Source: Blasia pusilla (Eukaryota; Marchantiophyta; Marchantiopsida; Blasiales). Taken from it: a DNA stretch of 64,000 nucleotides. The stretch lies in NCBI GenBank assembly GCA_050084515.1, contig CM114271.1, forward strand, positions 3,534,001 through 3,598,000, read 5' to 3'. The translations under genes were made by a program, and so were the position numbers. This document shows positions 1-11,289 of this stretch, piece by piece (positions within the stretch are counted from its first letter, which is position 1; each line of letters begins with the position of its first letter). The notes below the pieces were generated by a model. It did not search any database, was not told where the DNA came from, and saw only the letters and a list, made by a program, of their open reading frames with translations.

Positions 1-800
1 GAGAATCCATAAGCCACTGGGGGATCCCCTAAATGAGGTAAGAAATGAAGCCATTCCATGTCTTTCAAAAAGGGCCTCATCCAAGAACTTTGAGACAAGT
101 CGATGAAGTAAATTGGAACCCAAAACCCTTCAATATAAATGTGAAAATCAGGAGTAGGCAGGGTGAATGTTGAGGGAAGCCATGAAAGAGACCATACTCC
201 ACATTTACTAGGTTGGAATTTTAGGTGTAAGAAAGAGAGTTGCTCCACAAAATGAATATAAGTAGGAACCACTTCAGAAGGAGGACTTATAATGTGAGTG
301 TCATCACTAATAGAAGGGAGAAGACAAGGAGGAAGGGAAAAGACAAGATGGAAATGCTTGCGCTAATGCTCGAAGGGTACGAAAATGGGCAATGGCAAAG
401 AGTGGGCCATCAATGGGATCACCTTGACGCATGCCACAAGCCGATTGGAGAATACTATATTCCCCAAAAGTAGCATGCTGAGAATAGATAATGGGTGTAT
501 TATAGGCATCGGAATGAGACTCGCAAGTTGTCCTCCTATACAACGTAACTCCTCAACTTTAAGATGACTGCACAAGAAACCGAATTGACTGCGTTAGCCA
601 CATAGACTTGAATTGCTATCCACTCTGGATGAATATGAAGAGTGGAACGAATCGTATGCATCATAACTTCACAACCACCAGGAGTTTCCATTCCAAATTG
701 ATGAGGAAATAAGCGAGCACTAAAGTGAGGAAAAAATTGTAAGCACATGGATCGACTAACCAAGCAATATAAAACCTCTACAATAGCCACAGCAAGACAC
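1..800 (-). mobile_element. LINE-type reverse transcriptase fragment (dead, cut by window edge)
   Basis: On the minus strand, frame-broken pieces together give a non-LTR reverse transcriptase. From about 740 down to 540 there is a segment with the FGMETPGGCE motif, then HPEW and a block ending VYVANAVNSVS. This fits RT block A, but the expected catalytic Asp (VD..NAFN in relatives) is Tyr. From about 460 down to 320 comes CGMRQGDPIDGPLFAIAHF (RT fingers/palm, RQGDP), and then, in another frame, SDDTHII, which stands for the catalytic DD box. A stop and a frameshift separate the RQGDP and DDTH parts, and the protein continues past base 1. Families with this RQGDPL...DDTH pattern are common in fern, moss and liverwort genomes as I know them. 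The copy is inactive. Assignment to an RT is firm; the exact clade is not. Confidence 0.75.
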
Positions 801-3800
801 CTGACGGAGGCTTATCCATAGCCAACAAATGACAAGCCCCTAAAAGCCTAGAGAAAGAGAATGAGAGACCACCTGCCAAAAAATGTGCACACACCTTATA
901 TATAGAGACAAAACCGATTGCTAAATCTCCCATGATAAAGCAGTCACGGAGATGCTAAAATACTATCCTTGATAAGCAAGGAGTATGAAGAAAATTCCTT
1001 GTGAAAACCTCCAAGTCAAGCTCCAATTCAAGATCGGTTGTATAGTCTTCCACAAAAGGTAGTGCATCACCACTTGAAGGAGAGTGAGGAACTTCTAAGA
1101 GAGCCACCGTATACGTACTTGGAATCGTTGGAGAGAGAGGATCCAATGCTCAAGCCGCACGTAAAAACTCACCAACTTGCTCCAAAAGTAGACTTTGTTG
1201 AAGGCGTTGTTGTATTGAAGGCCTCCCATGATTGGCATGTTGAGTGGGATGAGCCTTAGCTAAGTCCTCTGCTTGAAGTACATGCTCATTTTGAAGCAAT
1301 CCCTAGACATAAAGCGTTGAATACGTGTGGAGGTTTCACGATGACCCGTCGCACCACTCCTTGGAGGGAGGACTAAAATATTAATCCATTGTCGGAAGAG
1401 TAATAGGAGATACCAAACATTAATATCTGTGGGATCACACACTAACCTTTCTAATGGAAAAAGCAGAGCTTATTGGATGATGGGGCAAAGAGTAATAGGA
1501 ATGCGAATGTAGAGTCTAGGACGAGGGAGATCTTGATGGAAAGAGAAAAGGAGATCAATTTGGCTTAATTAGGTCCAAGTAAATGTTATGGGGAGTATAG
1601 TAGGAGGTATCTAGTTAAGGATTGAAGGCCCATGCATGGATCAACAGTACCGCTGATGTCTTTTGATTCCATTAGAAGCACACTCCTTATCACAAGATGT
1701 GCAACAAACTTTTGGCACAATTGTAGAAGTAAAAGGGTTATAAGGAGAGGAGGTGGGAGGTAGAAGAGGTGGTGATGGATGACGATGAGGGGTGAGTAGG
1801 TTGGGGAATGAGGAGGAGGAAGACGGGAGATAAGATTAGAAGAGATAGAAGCTGGAAGCAAGGGCACAAATGAGATATGTGAGGATGGAAAAGTAGTAGG
1901 ATTTGGTTATAATGGATCAAGATTTGGCTCAACACGATGAGACGAAAAGGGAAAAGAGGAAAATCTGAAAGAAATGTAGTAATTGTAATGGGGGTTAATA
2001 GTATACGGAGGAAAATTATGAGATCTACGATGAGGAGGTGAACCAAGGGAAGAGGTTAAAACTGTAGGAGGGCCTGTAAAACCAGAGAAGCAAGTAGATG
2101 GAGAATCCAACTCCATCTCCGATACCATAGATGCAGAGGCTTAAGAATATTAATTTCTAATATCCTTAAGGAGATAGCAAATGTATGTAGATGCAAAATA
2201 GTAAGGTAAAGAGTTGAAAGAGCAAGGAAGATATTTGAGAGGAATTGACCTAAAAAAACCCGTATGCAAAAATAGGTGCCTAAAAAACCTACTCATTATG
2301 AAAAGAATGAGCTCGTCCAGACGATCGAGACAAGAACAAACACGCCCAAAATCAATAGTCAAGGAGAAAGTTATGAAAGAAATTGAAAATACCAAAAACT
2401 TAAGAGGATGTGAGGAGAAAGTAAGCCATCCATTGATGAATGCTATGAAGGAACGAGTTCGTAATGTTGGGCCCAGCCCTTATCAAAAGATTAAGAAAAG
2501 TAAGAGAATCCCTTAAAATCGATGGTAATCCGGTATCATACTATAAGAATAGCTATGTGTGAAATTCCTTTTAGGAATCTATGAGCATATTTATATAGGA
2601 GAGAAGGAGGTCCAAAGATCCAAGAACTTTGGAAAATTCCATCTTAAGCGAAAAAAGAAGACCCCAAAGTTCAAGCTTGAGAAGATGAACAAGTTGGGTC
2701 TTAGATTGAAAAGATTGGATCACAAAGGAAAAAGTTACAAGAAAAATTCTAAACATCCCTCCATCTCCTCCTCTATAGTCCTCCAAAACTTCTATTTTGC
2801 AATTTTTCCTCCACAAGTTTGTCACCCGAGCATTCGGAAATCCACGGGTTTTTTCAACTAGGCTTACACTCATATTTTACTTTCCTTTTTCCAACCAATT
2901 TGAGAAATTAGTTATCAAACATGTGTGAAGAACATACGGATAGGCTAGATGGAGAGAAAAAGAAAATTAGGAGTGCATGTAAATGCAAGAAAGAGAACCT
3001 CTATTGGGGTAGCTAGCACAACTCCCTGTGGGGGAGTCGAGTTGACCTAAGGTTAGACATAGGCTCTTAAGTCTAACCTAAATTTGCTTGATTGTGTTAA
3101 CCTCACATGCCTTCTAGCCACTAGCCTATCTAGCTTGATTGCTCTTGTGAGGTTTTTATCCACAGTCCATAAAAGTGCAAAGAAGTGCGAATAAGAGGCC
3201 TTCGCACTTCGCAGTTCTTCGCACTTATCCTCGTATTCGCATAATTTATATAAATATTTTAAGATCAAAAGAAGAATGGTATGACTAAACTTATGTCCTC
3301 TCTTTTCCTACTCCCCCCTTAGTTTAGTCTATGGAAATAAATAAATTCAAGTGTGGAAGGCCCTACATGTACATGGAGAGCTTCTAAGAAAGAAGCTAAA
3401 GCAAATAATAGTATAAAAATAGCTCCAAAAGCTACTAATGCTATCAGCCTAAAAAAATGTATTTCTTAATCTCTTTGTGAATAAATCAATCAAAAGTGAC
3501 TAAAAAATTCAACTTACGATTCCTTGCCATGGAGATATTATTTTCCAAAAAGGATTTTGAATGATTTGTAGCCCCTTTTTAGACTCTCTTACAATCTTTG
3601 TGTTCTACAACATATGGCCACTACCTCAATTTTCCCTATACTAGCTCTAATATTGGACCAACAATAATGCTTGGAGGTAGTACAACAACAAAGAAGTATT
3701 AAAAGAGTGTAATTACAACAAACTCAGAAATATTAAAAGAACTTCCTGTCCCCCAAGGACTCAAGTGATCAATTGACTACAATCTCTATTCATTGGCTAC

Positions 3801-4209
3801 TTGCACGAGAAAGCTCCCTCAACATCCAAAGTTTGCACTTTTTACTTCACTCAATTGATTCATCCCCCCCTTTATTATAAGTCTAATATTTGTTATAATA
3901 GTGTAGACGTAGATGACCACTAGATCACTTTGTTATTATATAATCTCTATAGTGCATACTTCAGCGGCCAAACTCATGCATATGATAGGCATGGAACTTG
4001 GACTTGTTTCATATAGCACAATGCAAAGTAGACACTATATGTCTTGAATTTGTGATGCATGGTAAAATGGGTTTATAATGTTATAGTTTATGAGTTTGAT
4101 CTTACGTGCAACATATAATTTGACCAAAAAAGATTAAACTAAGCCATTCCTTATGAAATATTTCAAAATTCTTATTTAAACTTACCAAATGCCATATACT
4201 AGTATGGAT
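801..4209. other. AT-rich region without a supported gene; left part may belong to the LINE
   Basis: From about 800 to 2130 the minus strand holds broken frames rich in Pro, Ser and Leu. They may be the degraded upstream part of the LINE whose reverse transcriptase lies at 1-800, but no domain is visible. The stretch 2150-2870 has purine-rich plus-strand frames rich in Lys and Arg that look like base-composition artefacts. Around 3180-3245 there is an imperfect hairpin of GTGCGAA/TTCGCAC words. The rest, to about 4200, is AT-rich with no recognisable coding, RNA or terminal-repeat signal. Confidence 0.5.
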
Positions 4210-4980
4210 TCCCATTTTCCTGAGATTCAAGGTAGTATGTGCTCATAGGTTAGGTAATTTTCTCCAAGGTGAAGAAAAAAAGAGACACTTCCAAACGCAC
4301 TTATAGAAAAGTAAAGTCGATGCAAATTGTAAGCAATGTCTCATTCTCCACTATTGGTGTGCACATGGACGACATAATTTTAGTCAATATGTGTGGACAA
4401 ACTTGCCACCAAAGGCTTTAAAAATCGGTCTCTACATGGTAGGTGGAAAGGGGAGTAGAATGTACTTACAAAATTATGAGAAAAATTGGATCAATAACAC
4501 TTGGTTGTAATAAAATTCAAGGTAGAACATACACTGTAGTGCTTAGGTTGTAGCCTAGTAACATAAAAAAATATAAGGCAATATTGGCAATAGGGATATC
4601 AATTAGAGCCCTAGCATAGCTAATGCAAACCAAGCTCCCAAACTTAGTAGTCATTTTCAAGATTTTGTGTAGCATTTTTTGTGCATTGATGTGATCCCAC
4701 ATATGATAATGAAAGAACATAGGCATCGGATCCATGCACATATTTGAGAGAATCCAAACCAAATTTCACATTGGGAAACTGAACCTATGTTAAGGCATCA
4801 AGATATCTTGATGGAGGGGAGAAGGTGATTACAATGTTGGTGACGATGCAACTTGTATCCATAGGTGGATAAGATGCACCCTAAATGTGTAATTCTTTAC
4901 AAACACTTAGGTGATTTAAAAACTAATCAACCATTTTGTCTTCTGTTTGGTATATAGTGGATGTTGGAGAGCTTTGTGTC

Positions 4981-5527
4981 AATTGGAAATGGAAGTGCAA
5001 TTTATATGGGTGCAACACATGGAAACAAAATCTATGAAGTTAGTGAAAGCCTACTTTCAAAATTTTCAATCCTGTAACCACATTTTGATCCTTCCTAAGG
5101 TTCTCATTCTAGCAATGAAGTTCATTCAACATTGGAACTTCATAATTATGTGTTTCCATGTGTTGCACCCATATAAATTGCACTTCCATTTCCAATTGAA
5201 ATGGAAGTGCAATTTATATGGGTGCAACACATGGAAACACATGAATTATGAAGTTCCAATGTTGAATGTGAACTTCATTGCTAGAATGAGAACCTTAGGA
5301 AGGATCAAAATGTGGTTACAGGATTGAAAATTTTGAAAGTAGGCTTTCACTAACTTCATAGATTTTGTTTCCATGTGTTGCACCCATATAAATTGAATGG
5401 AAAATTTTGAAAGTAGGCTTTCACTAACTTCATTTTCAATCCTGTAACCACATTTTGATCCTTCCTAAGGTTCTCATTCTAGCAATGAAGTTCACATTCA
5501 ACATTGGAACTTCATAATTCATGTCTT
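4981..5527. repeat. Nested palindromic MITE-like cluster (three copies of one unit)
   Basis: A unit of about 215 bp (4981-5197) begins with a 46-nt arm, read as AATTGGAAATGGAAGTGCAA onward, and ends with the reverse complement of that arm, so it is a MITE-like element with terminal inverted repeats. Directly beside it (about 5193-5393) lies the same unit in opposite orientation, sharing the central AATTG junction and ending truncated. A third, internally joined partial copy in the first orientation follows (about 5398-5527). The whole could fold into one long hairpin with arms of about 200 nt. No transposase is encoded. It lies inside the dead Mutator-like element. Confidence 0.85.
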
Positions 5528-6594
5528 GAGAAGTACGAATTCATGATTAGTCTAACTTTAATTCTCTTTTCTAATGGTGTTTGTAGGGTAATTTTATGAT
5601 GGTCCATATCCAACTTTAATTGTAATTTTTTTGTGAAGTATCGACTACATATTTAGCTTGCATGGATTCAAAAAAATTTGAGAATGGCTTCCACTTGTAT
5701 GGATAATTCTTCAACAACACAACTTGGTGGATGTTCTAGCTCATGTAAGGGATTGGGCAGATATGTTCTCAAAGGATGATTGCAAGGATATACAAGGTTG
5801 GTCTCCATCTTGCCTCATTGTGGACAACTTAAAAGAAGAGCAAAATTCAATTCGTGAGGTGTTTCCAAATGTTCCCATTAATCTCTCTCTATGGAATTTG
5901 AGAAAAAATTGGTTGAAGAACTTACATCAACATGTGAGGTGCCTAGTGAAGAAATACGATATGAGCAAAGAGCTTGGCAACATTATGTACTCAACAAATC
6001 TGGGTAAACAAACTTCACAAGTGTCTTACATTCATATATTAAATTTTGCATGTAAGGAGGTTGTAATGGTAAGCTTGGAAGATTTATCTTTTGAATCTTT
6101 AGACTTTGTTTGTAGATCCCTACAAGGTTTAGAAGAGTTTATGTAGAAGTATATTCATAGCGGAAAAAAATTTACAAATTACTTCTTAGCTATTGGTATC
6201 ACAAAATCCACACATAGGCAAGGGGATATAGGCATCATGCATAATCTCACCAAGACACAAACGAGGCTAAGGAAAGATGGCATGTGACTTTTAAATTGCA
6301 CTTAAGGAGTAGCATGGCTAAGAAATCCATCTGCCAAACTCAAATGGCTTGTGTAGATGCTATCTAGTAGCATTGAAATATTCTTTTACTAATTTTCATT
6401 TCTAAAGGTGGAGGGAATGATAAAAAAACCAAGCTATCCATAAGGTCATGCTTATGGCTATCAAACATAACAAGGACATTCAAAATTCTTTTATTCATTT
6501 CCAAGCTATTGATGGACATAAATACGCAAAAGTTTTGAGTATGTCCAAGCCTCAATCTTTGCACGAAGTTCTTGACTATAATCAAACTCTTCTC

Positions 6595-6653
6595 CCATGC
6601 ACTTGCCCCAATGCATTGGGGCAAGTGCATGGAAGGTTTTATGCAACCTTCCA
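6595..6653. repeat. Perfect 38-nt palindrome plus adjacent hairpin in the SWIM coding stretch
   Basis: Bases 6595-6632 are a perfect palindrome. Its left half encodes the CTCPN zinc-ligand stretch of the SWIM motif and its right half is the reverse complement. A second inverted repeat follows at 6630-6653, with arms TGGAAGGTT and AACCTTCCA around a 6-nt loop. The arrangement replaces the C-terminal zinc-finger half (CKH in the related copy), so it records a foldback-type rearrangement that ended the gene. Confidence 0.9.
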
Positions 6654-6670
6654 ATGCACTGTTTTATGAA

Positions 6671-8754
6671 GACAAACTCATTGGTATTTTTAGGTTAAAT
6701 ACCTAATGGATTGGAATAAGACCATGCATAATAACACAAGGAAAATTTCTAAGAAGAGAGCAACTAATCACCCTCATAGCAAAGATACGATGAGTCAAGT
6801 TTTACCATTTGAATGCATCAGGAAAAAACACTTAACTAACATGGAAGTAGAGCTGGAATATTTTTTTGCGCATACCCATTGCTATACAACATCTCAGGAA
6901 AACTAGGGGGGAAATTGAATACTGCAGTTGAGTGCTCATCTAAGGTTGGCGTATGGTGGCATTACAAGAGGCAAGCACATGGTGGCTTCGTGGAGAAGCA
7001 CAGGACTACAGCGGAGAGATGGCAAGAAGAGGAAGATTTTTGTTGGGCGTATTAGGTTGCAAGTATCTCTCTTTCACGACCAAATCTGATTCTCCCCACG
7101 ACCAAATATGAATCAAAAGAGAGAGGGATCACATGCTTACCTGAATCAGCCTGAAAAAAAGAGGGTGGATAACAATAAGCCGCCCAATGCCGAACAATGG
7201 TGAACCAACTTCAACAAGAAGCCGAAACGATAGACATACACGAACGATTCCAGAGAAGCATAGTTTGTTCGTCTTACAGTGCCTTTTCAATGATCTCAAA
7301 TAGTTTATACTTTCTCCTCATCTCCCACTATTATTGATCAATTTTCCCTTGAAGGTGAGAATTATATGAACCGGGTGCTTTAGTTGACAGATCAATAAAA
7401 CCCCAAAACAAACATAGCTTGGTTCTTACCACTTTGGGTCTCTATTTTTTTAATCCCCAATATTGATAAAAAAAATAATCACGACCTACAAGTTATGGTG
7501 TGAACTCACTTTCACCCCTATTTGAACGCAATTAATTAATGGTTGTGCCTAGTTGTTTTGGACTTGGTTGAGCCTCAACAAGTGACAAAGAGAGGACTTG
7601 TCTACTATGACTTGAGATGGTAATTGTAGAACTTAGAGATCTTGGCAAAGTGAATGCAATTAGAAACAAAGAAGCATAAAGCTTGTATTATATGTTCCAA
7701 ATATAATTGAAGAACTTTATATGTTGCCAAAAAATCTTAACTTGGGAGTGGTTCCCTTAGGGTCTTGATTCACCCTTGTCTGCAAAACCATTCCACACCT
7801 TCCTATTCACATGCTAGCCATAAATAACACCTATCCTTAGCAGAAATCTCAACCTCTCACCAAGGAAAATTCAAGGATTCAAATGTGTACTTAACTTTCT
7901 TGGAAATGCTCTATGGTTGGTATGAAATCCTCTTCTATTAAGATAATAAGATCTCTCACTTGTATCTTCACATAGATTTAGATGGACCTTGACATGTTAA
8001 TCTCAATTTTCCAAGTCCACAAGAGAATTTTTGGCATAGCTCATAAAGTTGAAATCATGAAGACCTAAACTCGTAATAGTGTAGTGGCTGGACATGGGTG
8101 AAAAGGACATACTGGATTCTGGGTGCATCAATATTCAAGAGAAGATGGATGGAGTGTAAGATATCTTTGCTGAATAGTCAAGTGGATACTTGCTAAGCTT
8201 ACATTTATTTATCCCTCAAGATAAAAATTCAACAATGACAACATCATCCAAAAAACACTTCCCGAGCTAAGAGATGGCCCACATAGATGGATTGAGAGTC
8301 TAAGACACTTCCTTCTTGACTCCAATAGAAGGATATATTATCTTTGATACTATGTGAATGGACCTATTGTTTAATCGCAACCAAGTGATGAAGGAGAACA
8401 ATGTTAAGCTTTAAATGTTCTCATCTAAAACCATCAACATCCTACACTACAATGTGCTAGTTGAAAGAATTCCATTCAGACCACTCTTAAAAATATACAC
8501 ATGTGAAACAAATGAAACAAAAATTCATGAGTATGTGGTAGACATCATATAATTGACTCATTGGCCTTACAACAATTTTCGGATATGAAGCAATAGACAT
8601 GAGTGAACGTTTGCAATAAAACAAGGGACAAGATGAGAATGATATGATGAAGACATTGTTTGAGTTCCATAAAAGGAATTTTTTGTCCACTATTCACCTC
8701 CCAAACTAATTTTTCACTATAGTCTTATGTAGGGACATAAGTTCGCGGATAAAC
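6671..8754. other. AT-rich intergenic DNA, nothing recognised
   Basis: Only short chance frames occur here, none with a recognisable motif. The sequence is AT-rich and poor in CpG, like the transposon remnants around it, and may be old transposon sequence that can no longer be identified. Confidence 0.5.
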
Positions 8755-9760
8755 AGGCCGGCACGGACATGTCTGTCCTAGGGACAAAGATAGACATGTC
8801 CTTGTGGGCCTGGGTATCTATTGCCCATCTTGCTTGCAACGTAGATGTGAGCTTGGCCAATCCACACCCAATCTAGGAACCCGTCAACCATTCTTGCAAC
8901 CTTTTTTGAAGTCTGCACTGGCATGCGATCAAGCCTGTAGGAGGCAAGCAGGCCATGTGCGGGCCTACCGTAGGTTTAAGGCGGGTAGATTCCTACCCAT
9001 GTCCCTTAATCTGAGCCTGCACTCATACCCACGTCCTGGGATACCGAAAAAACCCAAGCGGGGATCCGTTGGGCATGTTTGTCCCATGGACAAACATATC
9101 CATTTCCGTGCAACTTTGAATCTAAACCTTTGAGGGAGTTTGGAGCCTTCTTTCCTTTGGCTTTATTAGGGTTAACAACTCCAGAAAACCACATAACCTA
9201 CACGCAACTACATGGGAGGCGTCAATCTACCCCATCCATGTATACCAAGGTTTTCATAAATTCAATATTATTTTTTCTTTAAAAAAAATCAATCTCAAAT
9301 TTTCCATTGGACGTCCTTCCATTGACATGACATGTATGCTTTTTTCTACGTGGATACCAAAAAATTGAATTTTCCATAAATTTCCTCAAAACTTCCATAC
9401 TGAATATCAATATGGAATATTTTGTTGAATCTTGATCACATTGACTTATAAATATGTTGCCACAAATGTGATAGGTACATGATCCTAGGATGGACATTGA
9501 CAGACAAGTCACAACATGTCCACGGACAAAGATTACAAGAGATGAGACCCACACTTATAGTTCATGATGGAAAGTAGGGCAAGTCCGAGTTGGGCAAAAA
9601 GGTGGAAGGGAGTGGGGATGGAGGAAGAAAGAAGCGGGAAACATGTAGACGATTGGGGGGAAATGAGAAAGAAGGGGAAGATGGGGCCCATATGGACAAG
9701 TTCTTCCAAAAGACAGATGTAAGTCCACGGACACAGGTTTTGTCCACATGCAACCTTGGG
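8755..9760. repeat. Clustered GGACA/TGTCC inverted motifs
   Basis: GGACATGTCT at 8765-8774 is inverted as AGACATGTCC at 8792-8801. ATGTTTGTCC at 9075-9084 is inverted as GGACAAACAT at 9088-9097 with a 3-nt spacer. Related GGACA and TGTCC words return near 9490-9530 and 9720-9750. Between them lies a locally GC-richer stretch (8800-9130) without a convincing gene. The motif spacing is irregular, so this may be one decayed element rather than an ordered array. Confidence 0.5.
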
Positions 9761-11225
9761 TAGGTACATCTGCAAGCCTTCACCATTCTCACTGAGAGGC
9801 CTTGAATACAAATCTCCCAATAAACCGCCTCTACATTCTATTGAGGAAATGTTCCATCCATGATAAATTTTGAATGCAAGTGATATTGACTATTATATAT
9901 GTATACGTTAATGGATTGAAGCTATACTTTGATCAAGCCATTAAATATCAATTGAATGAACTCAAAATTCCACCAAAACATAAAGAGCTTGAGACGCGAG
10001 TGTTATACCTCCCACCTCCCTAGATATACTTGGAAGGAATTTCATCAATTATTATTGGAATATTGCCTTTCCAACCTATTACTTGTAATGATTGAATCTA
10101 TATATCAATCAAGCTTGAGGTATTTTCATGAGTTTTGCTTTGCGATAAGGTGCAACCCTCACAAGTGGTAGCATATGATGGTGGTAAGCTTATCCCTTAA
10201 AATTTCTGGATTGTAATATGACGGTAAGTGTGAACACATTCATGTCTAATATCCAATTTGGGTAGAGAGTAGTGAATTGAGAGATTCAAAGGAGCATTTT
10301 GGCAAAGTCAAGTTGAGACTCAAGACCAAAGACAATTCTCCTCCAATCAAGTTCATAAACACGAGAAGATTCTAACTACGGATCATTAGTTAATCCCCAC
10401 ATAAGCGTCAACGTTTCTCCGATTGCATCTAATATCGAAAATGAGTAGAACTTTCCTTTTCCGGGCTTATGAGCATTTGTTTTCCACTATCTATTTCCTG
10501 AATTTCCTGAATTTTTTCTATCAATTTTAGGGTTGATTTGGGGGTTTACTCCTGTCTTTTAGGGCTACTCAATTCTCCCCTACAAAGAAGACGGCCAACC
10601 ATTCACCAAATTGCAATAGAGTCCACACATGTGGACTTAAAATAATAAGTATATATATTTGTGCAAGAAAATTAATACAAAAATTGATATCTTTTGAGAG
10701 AGGGAAAATTCCTCTCTCGGACGTCAATACTAGATTCATGTTCAGAAAAGTGCATGCCCAAGGAGGTACTCATTTCTCCAAACGGGATTCCATGTAACCA
10801 TAATATCCGGCCGGGTCTTGCCATGGTCTTGCACTACATAGCAATATGAGGTTTTTTAATGATAGTGGGGGGCCGCTTAGACTCATAAAAGAAGGTAATT
10901 ATTACGGATCCTACAACTTCTCACTATTTTTTTTCCTGGCCATCTAGAGGAGTATCCACGTGTCCTTTACACGTTTGTATGAATTACTTTTTTCTCCCCC
11001 TTACCCGTATCAAAGGAAAGGGCTGAATAGGAAATAACCTACAAGATAAAACTACCACTCTTTTTATCATCAAGAGAAAGCAAAAATCTGTTGGGGGTAA
11101 ATTTTTGTAAGCTTTTCACATGTTTTAAAACTTGGTAAAAGAAATCACTTTTGCATATCCAAATTTTGCTAGGAGATGTTTTTTTCACGAACTTCCGATT
11201 TTTCATATGTTCGACCACTCTACTT
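9761..11225. other. AT-rich intergenic DNA, nothing recognised
   Basis: No domain, RNA gene or ordered repeat was found. Short frames, such as one at 9956-10171, have no family resemblance and a composition typical of AT-rich non-coding DNA. Confidence 0.5.
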
Positions 11226-11289
11226 TTTATCTCTAGAGATAAAAGGCTGCAAACTCATGATTAGAACTTTGACAAAGTTCTAATCATGA
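11226..11289. repeat. Two adjacent perfect palindromes
   Basis: The 20-nt palindrome TTTTATCTCTAGAGATAAAA lies at 11226-11245. Ten bases later, at 11255-11289, a second perfect inverted repeat has 17-nt arms (TCATGATTAGAACTTTG and its complement) around a single A. No gene is close by. They may be the tip of a lost MITE or a transcribed hairpin. Confidence 0.85.

Larger units (their letters stand above)
4210..6670 (+). mobile_element. Mutator-like element transposase pseudogene, copy 1, interrupted by an insertion
   Basis: Fragments in the plus strand match, in the same order, the minus-strand element at 45.6-48.4 kb. At 4290-4500 there is an N-terminal block with HFQTHL, then a stop, then TNLPPKAL and GGKGSRM. 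At 4620-4750 there is QAPKLSSHFQDFV and a following IPHMIMKEH block. At 5680-6146 comes the transposase core with LIVDNLKEEQNSIREVFPNV followed by LWNLRKNWLKNLHQHVRC. At 6448-6620 lies the segment before the zinc finger (GHKYAKVLSMSKP) and the start of a SWIM motif (CTCPNA). Stops and frameshifts are frequent. The palindromic cluster at 4981-5527 sits between the N-terminal part and the core, so it is a later insertion. The SWIM motif is cut off by an inverted duplication of itself. Terminal inverted repeats of the element were not found. Confidence 0.75.
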
